Shown one piece after another: positions 8,555 to 16,871 of a stretch of 64,000 nucleotides of DNA. The notes under the pieces were generated by a model. That model saw only the letters and a list, made by a program, of their open reading frames with translations. It was not told the DNA's origin and ran no database searches. A program made the position numbers and the translations under genes. The stretch lies in contig NZ_JABETO010000003.1 in NCBI RefSeq assembly GCF_013055795.1, forward strand, positions 248,178 to 312,177. Reading direction: 5' to 3'. Source of the stretch: Streptomyces sp. I05A-00742 (GTDB lineage: Bacteria > Actinomycetota > Actinomycetes > Streptomycetales > Streptomycetaceae). Position 1 is the first letter of the stretch, and every line of letters starts with the position of its first letter.

Positions 8555-9958
8555 CTACTTGCCGCCGTTGCCGCCGTTGCTGCTCTCGGCCAGGAAGGCC
8601 AGCAGGTCCTGACGGCTCACCACGCCGGTGGGCTTGCCCTCGACGATGACGATCGCGGCGTCCGCCTGCCCGAGCACGGCCATCAGGTCGCCGACCGGCT
8701 CACCGGAGCCGACCTGCGGCAGCGGCGCGCACATGTGCTTCTCCAGCGGGTCGGAGAGCGAGGCACGCTTGGTGAACAGGGCGTCCAGCAGCTCCCGTTC
8801 GACGACCGAGCCGATGACCTCGGCGGCCATCACGTCCGGGTGCCCGGCGCCCGGCTTGACGATCGGCATCTGCGAGACGCCGTACTCGCGCAGCACCTCG
8901 ATCGCCTCGCCGACCGTCTCCTCGGGGTGCATGTGCACCAGCGAGGGCAGGCCGCCGTCCTTGCGCCGCAGCACGTCACCGACGCGGGCGGCGTCGCCCG
9001 GCTCCTCCAGGAAGCCGTAGTCCGCCATCCACTCATCGTTGAAGATCTTGCTCAGGTAGCCGCGGCCGCTGTCCGGCAGCAGGACGACCACGACGTCGTC
9101 CGGGCCGAGCCGCTCGGCCAGCCGCAGCGCGCTGACCACCGCCATGCCGCAGGAGCCGCCGACGAGCAGCCCCTCCTCGCGGGCGAGGCGGCGGGTCATC
9201 TGGAAGGCGTCCTTGTCGGAGACCGCGATGATCTCGTCGGTCACCGTGCCGTCATAGGCGGTCGGCCAGAAGTCCTCGCCGACGCCCTCGATCAGGTACG
9301 GACGGCCGGAGCCGCCGCTGTAGACGGAGCCCTCCGGGTCCGAGCCGACGACCTTGACCCGGCCCTCGCTGACCTCCTTCAGGTACCGGCCGGTGCCGCT
9401 GATCGTGCCGCCCGTGCCCACGCCCGTGACGAAGTGGGTGATCTTCCCCTCGGTCTGCTCCCAGATCTCGGGGCCCGTGGAGTGGTAGTGCGAGAGCGGG
9501 TTGTTCGGGTTGCTGTACTGGTCGGGCTTCCAGGCGTTCGGAATCTCACGCACCAGGCGGTCGGAGACGTTGTAGTACGAATCCGGGTGCTCGGGATCGA
9601 CGGCGGTCGGGCAGACCACGACCTCGGCACCGTAGGCCCGCAGCACGTTGATCTTGTCCTGGGACACCTTGTCCGGGCAGACGAAGACGCACTTGTAGCC
9701 CTTCTGCTGGGCCACCATGGCGAGGCCGACCCCCGTGTTGCCCGATGTCGGCTCGACGATGGTGCCGCCCGGCTTCAGCTCCCCGGACTTCTCGGCGGCC
9801 TCGATCATCCGCACGGCGATGCGGTCCTTCACCGAACCGCCGGGGTTGAAGTACTCGACCTTGGCCAGCACGGTGGCCTGAATGCCTTCGGTCACGCTGT
9901 TGAGCTTCACGAGCGGGGTATTGCCGATGAGCTCGAGCATCGAATCGTGATACTGCAC
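8555..9958 (-). CDS. cbs: Cystathionine beta-synthase (PLP domain plus CBS-domain pair)
   Basis: A cytosolic PLP enzyme that condenses serine with homocysteine, the first transsulfuration step. The N-terminal 320 residues are the cysteine-synthase fold, with the PLP lysine in GGSVKDR (about residue 44), the substrate loop EPTSGNTG and the phosphate-binding GTGGTISGTG. Residues about 335-465 hold two CBS motifs (SLVHMHPEETVGEAIEVL and a second ending in GVVSRQDLLAFL). The 467-residue length and the paired CBS domains separate it from O-acetylserine sulfhydrylase. The GTG at 9958 has GGAG seven bases upstream. It is divergent from the SGNH hydrolase gene. Confidence 0.93.
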   Translation of the reverse strand: MQYHDSMLELIGNTPLVKLNSVTEGIQATVLAKVEYFNPGGSVKDRIAVRMIEAAEKSGELKPGGTIVEPTSGNTGVGLAMVAQQKGYKCVFVCPDKVSQDKINVLRAYGAEVVVCPTAVDPEHPDSYYNVSDRLVREIPNAWKPDQYSNPNNPLSHYHSTGPEIWEQTEGKITHFVTGVGTGGTISGTGRYLKEVSEGRVKVVGSDPEGSVYSGGSGRPYLIEGVGEDFWPTAYDGTVTDEIIAVSDKDAFQMTRRLAREEGLLVGGSCGMAVVSALRLAERLGPDDVVVVLLPDSGRGYLSKIFNDEWMADYGFLEEPGDAARVGDVLRRKDGGLPSLVHMHPEETVGEAIEVLREYGVSQMPIVKPGAGHPDVMAAEVIGSVVERELLDALFTKRASLSDPLEKHMCAPLPQVGSGEPVGDLMAVLGQADAAIVIVEGKPTGVVSRQDLLAFLAESSNGGNGGK

Positions 9959-10141
9959 GGTGATCTCCGCGGTCGGGGGCACTAGCGGTTCGTCGCGTGC
10001 CCGTACAACCAGCCTATTCGGACGATTCGAGGGCCGAGTGCACGAGTCTCGCGTTGAGGTCGCCCGCGCTCGGGGCACGTAGCTATCAGCACGGTCGAGC
10101 AAGGGTGCACAGCGCTCGTGGAGCGGGAGGAGACCCGCCTT

Positions 10142-11188
10142 ATGTCCATGTCGAGGGCGAGGGCCGCGCGACGGATCGCGGCGGCGGCGGCGTACGGAGG
10201 CGGCGGCATCGGGCTGCTGGGCGGGGCGGCCCTGGGGCTGCTGCTCACCGAGGTGGCGCTGGCCAGGCGGGTCGTCGGCGGCAACAACGACACCCCGCCG
10301 CCGGCGGACGGCCGCTACGGGTCGGCGTTCGTCCACCGGACGGGGAACGAACCCCTGTTCCTCGGCATGCTCGGCGACTCCACGGCCGCCGGGAAGGGCG
10401 TCCACCGGCCCCGGCAGACGCCCGGCGCCCTGCTGGCCTCCGGGCTGGCGGCCGTCGCCGAGCGGCCGGTCGAGCTGCGCAACGTGGCGCTCTCCGGCGC
10501 GCAGTCCTACGACCTGGAACGTCAGGTCACCCTGCTGCTCGCCGGGCACGAGCGGGCGCCCGACGTCTGCGTCATCATGATCGGCGCCAATGACGTCACG
10601 CACCGGGTGCCGGCCGCCCGGTCCGTCCGGCTGCTGGCCGAGGCGGTGCGCAGACTCCGCGAGGCGGGCTGCGAGGTGGTGGTGGGCACCTGCCCCGACC
10701 TCGGCACGATCGAGCCGGTGTACCAGCCGCTGCGCTGGCTGGCCCGGCGGCTCAGCCGCCAGCTGGCGGCGGCGCAGACGATAGGGGTGCTGGAGGCGGG
10801 CGGACGCACCGTCTCGCTGGGCGACCTGCTCGGTCCGGAGTTCGAGTCCAACCCGCGCGAGCTGTTCGGGCCCGACAACTACCACCCCTCGGCGGAGGGC
10901 TACGCGACGGCTGCGATGGCCGTGCTGCCCACGCTGTGCGCGGCGCTCGGCCTCTGGCCGGAGGACGAGGAGCGGCCGGACGCCGCCCGCCGTGAGGGCA
11001 TCCTGCCGGTGGCCAGGGCCGCCGCCGAGGCGGCCGCCGAGGGCGGCACCGAGGTGACGGCCGCCCGCGGCCGCTGGGCCCTGCTCAAACACCGGCGCCG
11101 CCGCCAGCTCCCGTCGGCGGAAGGCCCGGAGGGGCCGGGGGACGACGGGCCGGAGCGGCACCACGTGTGGCACCGGGTGGGGCGGTGA
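10142..11188 (+). CDS. SGNH/GDSL-family hydrolase, membrane-anchored or secreted
   Basis: A 348-residue esterase/lipase-like protein. After an Arg-rich start it has a hydrophobic N-terminal segment (about residues 12-42) that could be a signal anchor. Then come block I GMLGDSTAAGKG with the nucleophilic serine, block III MIGANDVTH, and block V DNYHPSAEGYA with the catalytic Asp and His. The Arg/His-rich tail is poorly conserved in character. The ATG at 10142 follows GGGAGGAG. It is divergent from cbs and followed by a strong hairpin. The substrate is unknown. Confidence 0.88.
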   Translation: MSMSRARAARRIAAAAAYGGGGIGLLGGAALGLLLTEVALARRVVGGNNDTPPPADGRYGSAFVHRTGNEPLFLGMLGDSTAAGKGVHRPRQTPGALLASGLAAVAERPVELRNVALSGAQSYDLERQVTLLLAGHERAPDVCVIMIGANDVTHRVPAARSVRLLAEAVRRLREAGCEVVVGTCPDLGTIEPVYQPLRWLARRLSRQLAAAQTIGVLEAGGRTVSLGDLLGPEFESNPRELFGPDNYHPSAEGYATAAMAVLPTLCAALGLWPEDEERPDAARREGILPVARAAAEAAAEGGTEVTAARGRWALLKHRRRRQLPSAEGPEGPGDDGPERHHVWHRVGR

Positions 11189-11192
11189 TGCG

Positions 11193-11221
11193 GGTACCCG
11201 CGGACACTCCCCGCGGGTACC
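11193..11221 (+). terminator. Terminator of the SGNH hydrolase gene
   Basis: GGTACCCGCGG and CCGCGGGTACC form a perfect 11-bp stem with a seven-base loop, directly after the stop codon. Confidence 0.75.
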
Positions 11222-11365
11222 GGCCGGCGCGACAATGGTCCTCCGGACCACCGGAACGCACGCTTCCGTCGCATGAGTCCCGCATCACAGCCGCGGGCCC
11301 GTGACCTCGACCTTACGTGCGGGTAACTTCACCGGAGTCCTGCCGTCGCGCCGACTGGAGCCGTG

Positions 11366-12586
11366 ATGCCCGAAGCCGTGATCGTCTCTGCCGCCCGCTC
11401 CCCCATCGGCCGGGCCTTCAAGGGCTCGCTGAAGGAAGTGCGGCCGGACGACCTGACCGCCACGATCATCCGGGCCGCCCTCGACAAGGTCCCCGGCCTG
11501 GACCCGCGCGACATCGACGACCTGATGCTCGGCTGCGGCCTGCCCGGCGGTGAGCAGGGCCACAACCTCGCCCGGATCGTCGCCGTGCAGATGGGCATGG
11601 ACCACCTGCCCGCCACCACGATCACCCGCTACTGCGCCTCGTCCCTCCAGACCTCGCGCATGGCCTTCCACGCGATCAAGGCGGGCGAGGGCGACGTCTT
11701 CCTCTCGGCCGGCGTCGAGACGGTCTCCCGCTCCGTCAACGGCTCCTCCGACGGCATGCCCGGCACCCACAACCCGTTCTTCGCCGACGCCGAGGCGCGC
11801 ACCGCCGCCCGCGCCGAGCAGGGCGGCGAGGGCTGGCACGACCCGCGCGAGGACGGCCTCGTCCCGGACGCGTACATCGCGATGGGCCAGACCGCGGAGA
11901 ACCTGGCCCGGCTGAAGGGCATCACCCGCGAGGAGATGGACGAGTTCGGCGTCCGGTCGCAGAACCTCGCCGAGGCCGCCATCGCCAAGGGCTTCTGGGA
12001 GCGGGAGATCACCCCCGTGACCACCCCCGACGGCACGGTCGTCAGCAAGGACGACGGGCCGCGCATGGGCGTGACCATCGAGGGCGTCCAGGGTCTCAAG
12101 CCGTCCTTCCGGCCGGACGGCCTGGTCACGCCGGGCAACTGCTGTCCGCTCAACGACGGCGCCGCCGCCCTCGTGATCATGTCGGACACCAAGGCGCGCG
12201 AGCTGGGCCTGACGCCGCTCGCCCGCATCGTCTCCACCGGCGTCTCGGCGCTCTCCCCCGAGATCATGGGCTACGGCCCGGTCGAGGCGACCCGCCAGGC
12301 GCTGAAGCGGGCCCGCATGACCATCGACGACATCGACCTCGTCGAGATCAACGAGGCGTTCGCCGCGCAGGTGATCCCGTCCTACCGGGACCTGGGCATC
12401 GACATCGACAAGCTCAACGTCAACGGCGGCGCCATCGCCGTGGGCCACCCGTTCGGGATGACGGGCGCGCGGATCACGGGCACGCTGATCAACTCGCTGC
12501 AGTTCCACGACAAGCAGTTCGCGCTGGAGACGATGTGCGTGGGCGGCGGGCAGGGCATGGCGATGGTGCTGGAGCGGCTGAGCTGA
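11366..12586 (+). CDS. Acetyl-CoA C-acetyltransferase (thiolase)
   Basis: A 406-residue degradative/biosynthetic thiolase. The acyl-accepting cysteine is C90 in TRYCASSLQ, the histidine lies in GGAIAVGHPFGMTGARI, and the second cysteine is in MCVGGGQGMAM, so all catalytic residues are present. It should interconvert 2 acetyl-CoA and acetoacetyl-CoA or cleave 3-ketoacyl-CoA. The ATG at 11366 is five bases after GGAG, and the adjacent GTG 11363 is the alternative. The gene stands alone between terminators. It could feed acetoacetyl-CoA towards crotonyl-CoA, the substrate of the CCR at 16 kb, but no gene linkage shows this. Confidence 0.93.
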   Translation: MPEAVIVSAARSPIGRAFKGSLKEVRPDDLTATIIRAALDKVPGLDPRDIDDLMLGCGLPGGEQGHNLARIVAVQMGMDHLPATTITRYCASSLQTSRMAFHAIKAGEGDVFLSAGVETVSRSVNGSSDGMPGTHNPFFADAEARTAARAEQGGEGWHDPREDGLVPDAYIAMGQTAENLARLKGITREEMDEFGVRSQNLAEAAIAKGFWEREITPVTTPDGTVVSKDDGPRMGVTIEGVQGLKPSFRPDGLVTPGNCCPLNDGAAALVIMSDTKARELGLTPLARIVSTGVSALSPEIMGYGPVEATRQALKRARMTIDDIDLVEINEAFAAQVIPSYRDLGIDIDKLNVNGGAIAVGHPFGMTGARITGTLINSLQFHDKQFALETMCVGGGQGMAMVLERLS

Positions 12587-12683
12587 ACCGCAGCGGAGCG
12601 GAGGTGAGGCTCAGCGCGACCGACAGAGGTGTGCGGCTGAGCTGAGCTCCCTTTACTGCAACGAGCAATCCTGTTCGTGACCC

Positions 12684-12722
12684 AATCTCCCCCAGGATGT
12701 GACCAACGTCCCGGGGGAGATT
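12684..12722 (+). terminator. Terminator downstream of the acetyltransferase
   Basis: AATCTCCCCC and GGGGGAGATT form a 10-bp stem around a 19-base loop, followed by TCGTTT. It lies about 100 bases past the stop codon. Confidence 0.7.
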
Positions 12723-12869
12723 CGTTTCCGCAGGTCAGATATGTTGAAGGAACAACCTCCGGGCCCTAAGTCCCGCCGGTTTCATGACGTTTTGCACTGG
12801 GGACCGGGGAAGACGCGCGCGAAGCTGAGGTAGGAATTCGGGGGATCCATAGCAACCGGGAGTACGTCA

Positions 12870-13679
12870 GTGAGCGCCATGTCCCTTGCCCTGCTGCTGG
12901 CCGCTGCCACTGCCACCGCCGCGGGCGCCGCCGCCCTGTGGACGGCCCGCGGGCTGCGCCGCCAGATCCACGACCTGCGCGCCGACCTGGCCACGGCCAC
13001 CGCGGAGCGCGCGACGGTCCCTGCCGCCCGGACGGCCCCCGCGGACACCGCGGGGATCGGGATCCCGGAGATACGGGCCGCCGTCGCCGACGCGCTCGCG
13101 GACGAGCGCGAGCGGGAGCTCGCCGAGGCCCGGGCGTTCTGGGCCGCGCAGGAGGCCCTCGACCTGAGCGGCGCGGCCGACGCGCCCCTGCTGTCCGGCC
13201 TGCCGGGCGTCCCGGACGAGGCGGCCGTCGCCGAGGGTCCGTACGGCCCGTTCCCCTCGCTGCCCCGCCAGGCGGACCCGGTGGACGAGACCGCGGCCGG
13301 CCATGAGTCCCCGGAGCTGGCCGCGGCCCGCCGCCGGCACCCCTCGCACCCCGACTTCTCGCCCGCCGGCGCCCCGGTGGGCGACCACGAGCGCACCGTC
13401 GAGCGGCTCGCCGAACTCGCCGAGGCCGGTGTCCCGCTGGCCGACGTGCGCCCCGGCCCGCTCGGCACCCTCGACGTCTATGTGTTCGCCGACGGCACCA
13501 CCGTCTGTATGACGCCGGGCCACCGTGAGACCGCCGAGAGCCTCGCGCACGCGCTGCGGACCGGTGAGGCTCCCGTGCTGCTCGGCGGTTCCGGGGTGGC
13601 GGGCGCCTACGCCCTCACGTTCGGCTGCGCCACGGGCAACGTCTACGTCCTCGCGGACCGCGTCATCGCCTCGCTCTGA
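12870..13679 (+). CDS. Conserved hypothetical protein with N-terminal membrane anchor
   Basis: A 269-residue protein. Residues 3-26 are hydrophobic and Ala-rich (single membrane segment or uncleaved signal). A helical, charged stretch follows (about 28-110), then a Pro/Ala linker. The C-terminal globular part of about 100 residues (TVERLAELAEAGVPLADVRPG through NVYVLADRVIASL) looks structured. No named domain is recognised. The GTG at 12870 is preceded by GGGAG. Confidence 0.65.
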   Translation: MSAMSLALLLAAATATAAGAAALWTARGLRRQIHDLRADLATATAERATVPAARTAPADTAGIGIPEIRAAVADALADERERELAEARAFWAAQEALDLSGAADAPLLSGLPGVPDEAAVAEGPYGPFPSLPRQADPVDETAAGHESPELAAARRRHPSHPDFSPAGAPVGDHERTVERLAELAEAGVPLADVRPGPLGTLDVYVFADGTTVCMTPGHRETAESLAHALRTGEAPVLLGGSGVAGAYALTFGCATGNVYVLADRVIASL

Positions 13680-13682
13680 GCC

Positions 13683-13722
13683 GGCCCCTCCGGCCCCTCC
13701 GGCCCCTCCGGCCCCTCCGGCC
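13683..13722. repeat. Short tandem repeat (GGCCCCTCC)4
   Basis: Four exact nine-base copies of GGCCCCTCC plus a partial unit lie just after the stop codon of the preceding gene. The tract probably varies in length between strains. Confidence 0.9.
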
Positions 13723-13732
13723 ATAGGGGCCG

Positions 13733-14059
13733 CTACAGCCCGCAGCGTCGCGCCGCCTCCTCGACCAGCTCGACGGCTTCCGTCACCCCGGCCCCCCGCG
13801 TCCCGCCGGCGGCCAGCGCCTCGGCCAAGTCGTGTCCCGCGACGGCCACTTGGTCGGCCACCGCGAAGATCCCCGCCTCGGGCATCTCCCGCGGCGCGGC
13901 GCCCTCCGGCTCCTCGATCCGCTGGGCCCGGGCCGCCAGCTCGCGGGCGAGGGTCAGCGCCTCGGCGGCGGCACCCCGGCTCAGCCGGGACTGGGGCAGG
14001 GTGCGCAGGCGGTCGGCGAAGGTGTCCACGGCGGCCAGCAGAGGCGTCACATCATCCAC
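13733..14059 (-). CDS. Small conserved hypothetical protein
   Basis: A 108-residue, mostly helical, acidic and Ala-rich protein without membrane segments (VDTFADRLRTLPQSRLSRG, AVELVEEAARRCGL). No family is recognised. The GTG at 14059 is the first start in the frame. It converges with the preceding gene across the GGCCCCTCC repeat and is divergent from the DUF4287 gene. Confidence 0.55.
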   Translation of the reverse strand: MDDVTPLLAAVDTFADRLRTLPQSRLSRGAAAEALTLARELAARAQRIEEPEGAAPREMPEAGIFAVADQVAVAGHDLAEALAAGGTRGAGVTEAVELVEEAARRCGL

Positions 14060-14156
14060 GTCCCGAGACTATGCGGCGCCCACCGACTGTTGCCAATGGC
14101 TGAACACTCGGGCACGGTGACATGAAGGACCATCACCGACGCGTCCGGAGGCGCCG

Positions 14157-14387
14157 ATGTCCTACGTCATCTCCGACGAAACCCACCGGAACCTGCTCTC
14201 CCGAATCCCCCACTGCACCGGCCGAGAAGTCGCCGACTGGCTGCGCACGGTCGACGAAGGCCCATCCCTGTCCCGGTTCGAGGAGAAGGTGAGCTGGTTG
14301 CGCGGAGAGCACGGCCTCGCCTACGGCCACGCCAAGGCGATCGTTCACGAGTACGACCTCCGACGGGCCGCGCGCAGGCTCCTGTAG
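14157..14387 (+). CDS. DUF4287-type small protein
   Basis: A 76-residue protein with the HGLAYGHAKAIVHEY signature and an upstream helical TGREVADWLRTV segment, typical of DUF4287 proteins, whose role is unknown. The ATG at 14157 has CGGAGG upstream. A strong 18-bp hairpin follows the gene. Confidence 0.75.
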   Translation: MSYVISDETHRNLLSRIPHCTGREVADWLRTVDEGPSLSRFEEKVSWLRGEHGLAYGHAKAIVHEYDLRRAARRLL

Positions 14388-14434
14388 CAGCCGCCGCGGC
14401 ACCCGAAGCGGTCCCGAACGGGGGGACACAACGG

Positions 14435-14473
14435 GGCAGGGCCCGGGAAGACGATGTCTTCCCGGGCCCTGCC
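14435..14473. terminator. Bidirectional terminator
   Basis: GGCAGGGCCCGGGAAGAC and its perfect complement GTCTTCCCGGGCCCTGCC form an 18-bp stem with a three-base loop. It lies between the convergent DUF4287 and Bax-inhibitor genes and can serve both. Confidence 0.9.
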
Positions 14474-14489
14474 GTCACGTCGTCCGCGA

Positions 14490-15362
14490 CTAGTCGTCGC
14501 TCATCACCAGGGCGATGACCCGCAGCAGCTCGGTGTAGATCCACACCAGCGACAGCGTCAGGCCGAACGCGGCCGTCCAGGCCTCCTCGCGCGGGGCACC
14601 GTACTGGATGCCGTCCTCGACCTGCTTGAAGTCGAGCGCCAGGAACGCGGCACCGATCAGCACGCCGATGACGCCGACGAGGATGCCCACCGGGCCGGTG
14701 CGGAAGCCGAGGCCGTCACCGCCGCCGAAGGCGGCGAACAGCATATTGACGGTCATCAGCAGCAGGAAGCCGATCGCGGCACCGGCCACGAAGCGGTAGA
14801 ACCTGCGGTTCACGTTGATGATCCGGGCCCGGTACGCGACGAGCACACCGACGAAGACGGCCACCGTGCCCAGCACCGCCTGCATCGGGGCGCCCTTGGC
14901 GACCTCGTTGTAGACCTGGCTGATGACACCGAGGAACAGGCCCTCGAACACCGCGTAGGCCAGGATCAGCGCCGGGGTGGGCCGGGCCTTGAACGACTGG
15001 ATCAGGCCGAGCACCATGGCGATCAGGCCGGCGCCGAAGCCCACCGCGACGGGCAGCTCCATGGCCCACGCGACGCCTGCCGCGACGACGACGGCGCCCA
15101 GCGTGATGCCGGTGCGCGAGACGACGTCGTCCATCGTCATGGCGCCCGGACGGGCCGGGGCCTGCGGCATCCCCTGCTGGAGATCCGGCGAGCCCTGCGC
15201 GTACGGGTTGTTCGCGTACGGGTTCGTGGGCTGCGCGTACGGGTTGTCCGCGTAGGGATTTCCCTGCGTCGCGGACCCGGACTGCGGTGCCGCGTTGAAG
15301 TTCGCGTAGCCGCTTCCGGGAGTGAACCCCCGTCGCGAGAAGACCGGGTTCCTGCTCCTCAT
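14490..15362 (-). CDS. Bax inhibitor-1/YccA-family membrane protein
   Basis: A 290-residue integral membrane protein. The N-terminal 60 residues are cytosolic, with repeated NPYA units (NPYADNPYAQPTNPYANNPYA). Seven hydrophobic segments follow, and the end contains the acidic-polar pattern DGIQYGAPREEAWTAAFGLTLSLVWIY-like region of the TMBIM/YccA family. Relatives are implicated in ion (Ca2+) leak or membrane-protease control. The ATG at 15362 follows GGAGGAG. It is monocistronic, with the hairpin at 14435-14473 as its terminator. Confidence 0.9.
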   Translation of the reverse strand: MRSRNPVFSRRGFTPGSGYANFNAAPQSGSATQGNPYADNPYAQPTNPYANNPYAQGSPDLQQGMPQAPARPGAMTMDDVVSRTGITLGAVVVAAGVAWAMELPVAVGFGAGLIAMVLGLIQSFKARPTPALILAYAVFEGLFLGVISQVYNEVAKGAPMQAVLGTVAVFVGVLVAYRARIINVNRRFYRFVAGAAIGFLLLMTVNMLFAAFGGGDGLGFRTGPVGILVGVIGVLIGAAFLALDFKQVEDGIQYGAPREEAWTAAFGLTLSLVWIYTELLRVIALVMSDD

Positions 15363-15578
15363 TTCACTCCTCCATGGCCACCCTGCGCGGCCTTGCCGTC
15401 AAGGGTAATAGGTAGGCAAAAGAATGGCTCTCGTGCTGTGGGACGATCTTTTGACGTACACCTCTCCTACCAGAGAACGCGATACGCAAACGACGGGTTC
15501 CGCCGTGCGGGCAGCGAAAAGCCGGACGGCCCGCCCGCAGACGGCCCGCCCGGCCCTGTCACGCCCTCCGTACCCCGG

Positions 15579-16817
15579 TCAGCCCTCGACCGCGTTCACC
15601 CGGACGGCCATGTTCCCCGAGGGGTGCTTGTTCTCGTACATCAGCTGGTGCGCCCGGCCGGTGTCGGCGAAATCACCGGTCCAGGACAGGCAGGGGTCGA
15701 GTTTCCCGCTCGCGGCGAGCTCGATGACCTGGCGGCACTGCCGGAGGTTGGCGAAGTGGGAGCCCTGCAGCCGCTTCTGCCGCATCCACAGGAATCGCAG
15801 GTCGACGTCGCCGTTGTAACCGGTCGTGCCGCCGCAGATGACCACCATTCCGGCGGTGTCGCACAAATACATCGAGGTGGGAATGGTGTTCTGTCCGCTG
15901 TGCTCCAGGATGATCCGCGGTGCCCGGCGCTCACCCAGGATCTCCCAGAACCTGTTGCCGAAGGCCCGCGCGCCTTTCATCCATTTCGCGGTGGCCGCGT
16001 TGTCGGTGGTGTCGGGGAGCCGCCCCCAGTGGTCGAAGTCGTTGCGGTTGATGAACCCCTCCGCGCCGAGCTCCAGGCAGTACTTCCCGCGCTCGTCGTC
16101 CGAGACCACGGCGACGGGGACGCCGCCGCGGATGCGGGTGATCTGGATCGCCATCGAGCCGAGGCCGCCCGCGCCGCCCCAGATCAGCACCGGGTCACCG
16201 GGCTCCACGGTGTGCGGCGCCCAGCCGCACAGCTGGCGGTAGGCGGTGGCGCCGGTCAGCAGGAAGCAGGCCGCCTCCTCCCAGGAGAGGTTCTTCGGCT
16301 TGGGGTGGCACTGGAAGTCCTTGACCAGGGCGTACTGGGCGAACGTGCCGTAATTGGTCTCGTAGCCCCAGGCCTTCTGGGTGACGGAGGTCATGGGGTC
16401 GGCGCCCAGCCGGATGTCCTCGGAGGTCTCGTCCCAGGTGCAGCCGGAGAGGGTGACCTCGTCGCCGACCTTGACGGAGGTGACGCCCTCCCCCACGGCC
16501 CAGACGATGCCGGACCCCTCGGAGCCGCCGATGTGGAAGTCCTCCGGCTCCCCCTTCTTCTGCCGCCCCTTCACGACGTCGTACGGGTAGCCGAGGGAGG
16601 CCCAGACGTTGTTGTAGTTGATCCCCGCGGCCATGACGTAGACGAGCACCTGGCCACGTCCCGCCTTCGGCACGTCCACGACCTCCATCGCGAAGCCCTG
16701 CGCCGGCGGCCCGTAGCGCTCCGGGCGGATGACCGACGCGTGCATCCGCGCCGGCACCTCGCCCAGGGGCGGCATCTGGCCGATGTCGTACAGGTCCTTG
16801 GTCAACTCTTCCTCCAC
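15579..16817 (-). CDS. ccr: Crotonyl-CoA carboxylase/reductase (enoyl-CoA carboxylase/reductase)
   Basis: A 412-residue zinc-independent MDR-family enzyme that reductively carboxylates an enoyl-CoA with NADPH and CO2 (crotonyl-CoA to ethylmalonyl-CoA). Diagnostic stretches are KDLYDIGQMPPLGEVPA, AAGINYNNVWASLG with the conserved Asn, WGYETNYGTFAQYALV, the NADPH loop WGGAGGLGSMA near residue 219 and MRQKRLQGSHFANLRQ. The sequence recalls the proteobacterial-type Ccr (KDLYEIGE..PLGHVP) more than the ethylmalonyl-pathway Ccr of Streptomyces. It follows the PKS gene by 54 bases on the same strand, so it probably makes an alkylmalonyl-CoA extender for it. Start: GTG 16817 lacks a clear ribosome site; TTG 16805, preceded by GGAGGAAG, is a real alternative. 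Confidence 0.9.
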   Translation of the reverse strand: MEEELTKDLYDIGQMPPLGEVPARMHASVIRPERYGPPAQGFAMEVVDVPKAGRGQVLVYVMAAGINYNNVWASLGYPYDVVKGRQKKGEPEDFHIGGSEGSGIVWAVGEGVTSVKVGDEVTLSGCTWDETSEDIRLGADPMTSVTQKAWGYETNYGTFAQYALVKDFQCHPKPKNLSWEEAACFLLTGATAYRQLCGWAPHTVEPGDPVLIWGGAGGLGSMAIQITRIRGGVPVAVVSDDERGKYCLELGAEGFINRNDFDHWGRLPDTTDNAATAKWMKGARAFGNRFWEILGERRAPRIILEHSGQNTIPTSMYLCDTAGMVVICGGTTGYNGDVDLRFLWMRQKRLQGSHFANLRQCRQVIELAASGKLDPCLSWTGDFADTGRAHQLMYENKHPSGNMAVRVNAVEG

Positions 16818-16828
16818 GTCAGGTGACT

Positions 16829-16848
16829 TACGTCACATGCGTCATGTG
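16829..16848. promoter_or_regulatory. Inverted repeat upstream of ccr, shared with the PKS upstream region
   Basis: TACGTCACATG (16829-16839) contains the left arm of CACATG-CGT-CATGTG. The same 11 bases recur at 21085-21095 upstream of the PKS gene. The element lies 12-31 bases from the ccr GTG and is a good candidate binding site for the cluster regulator. Confidence 0.5.
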
Positions 16849-16871
16849 GTTCGTGGGACGGCCGGGCGCGT

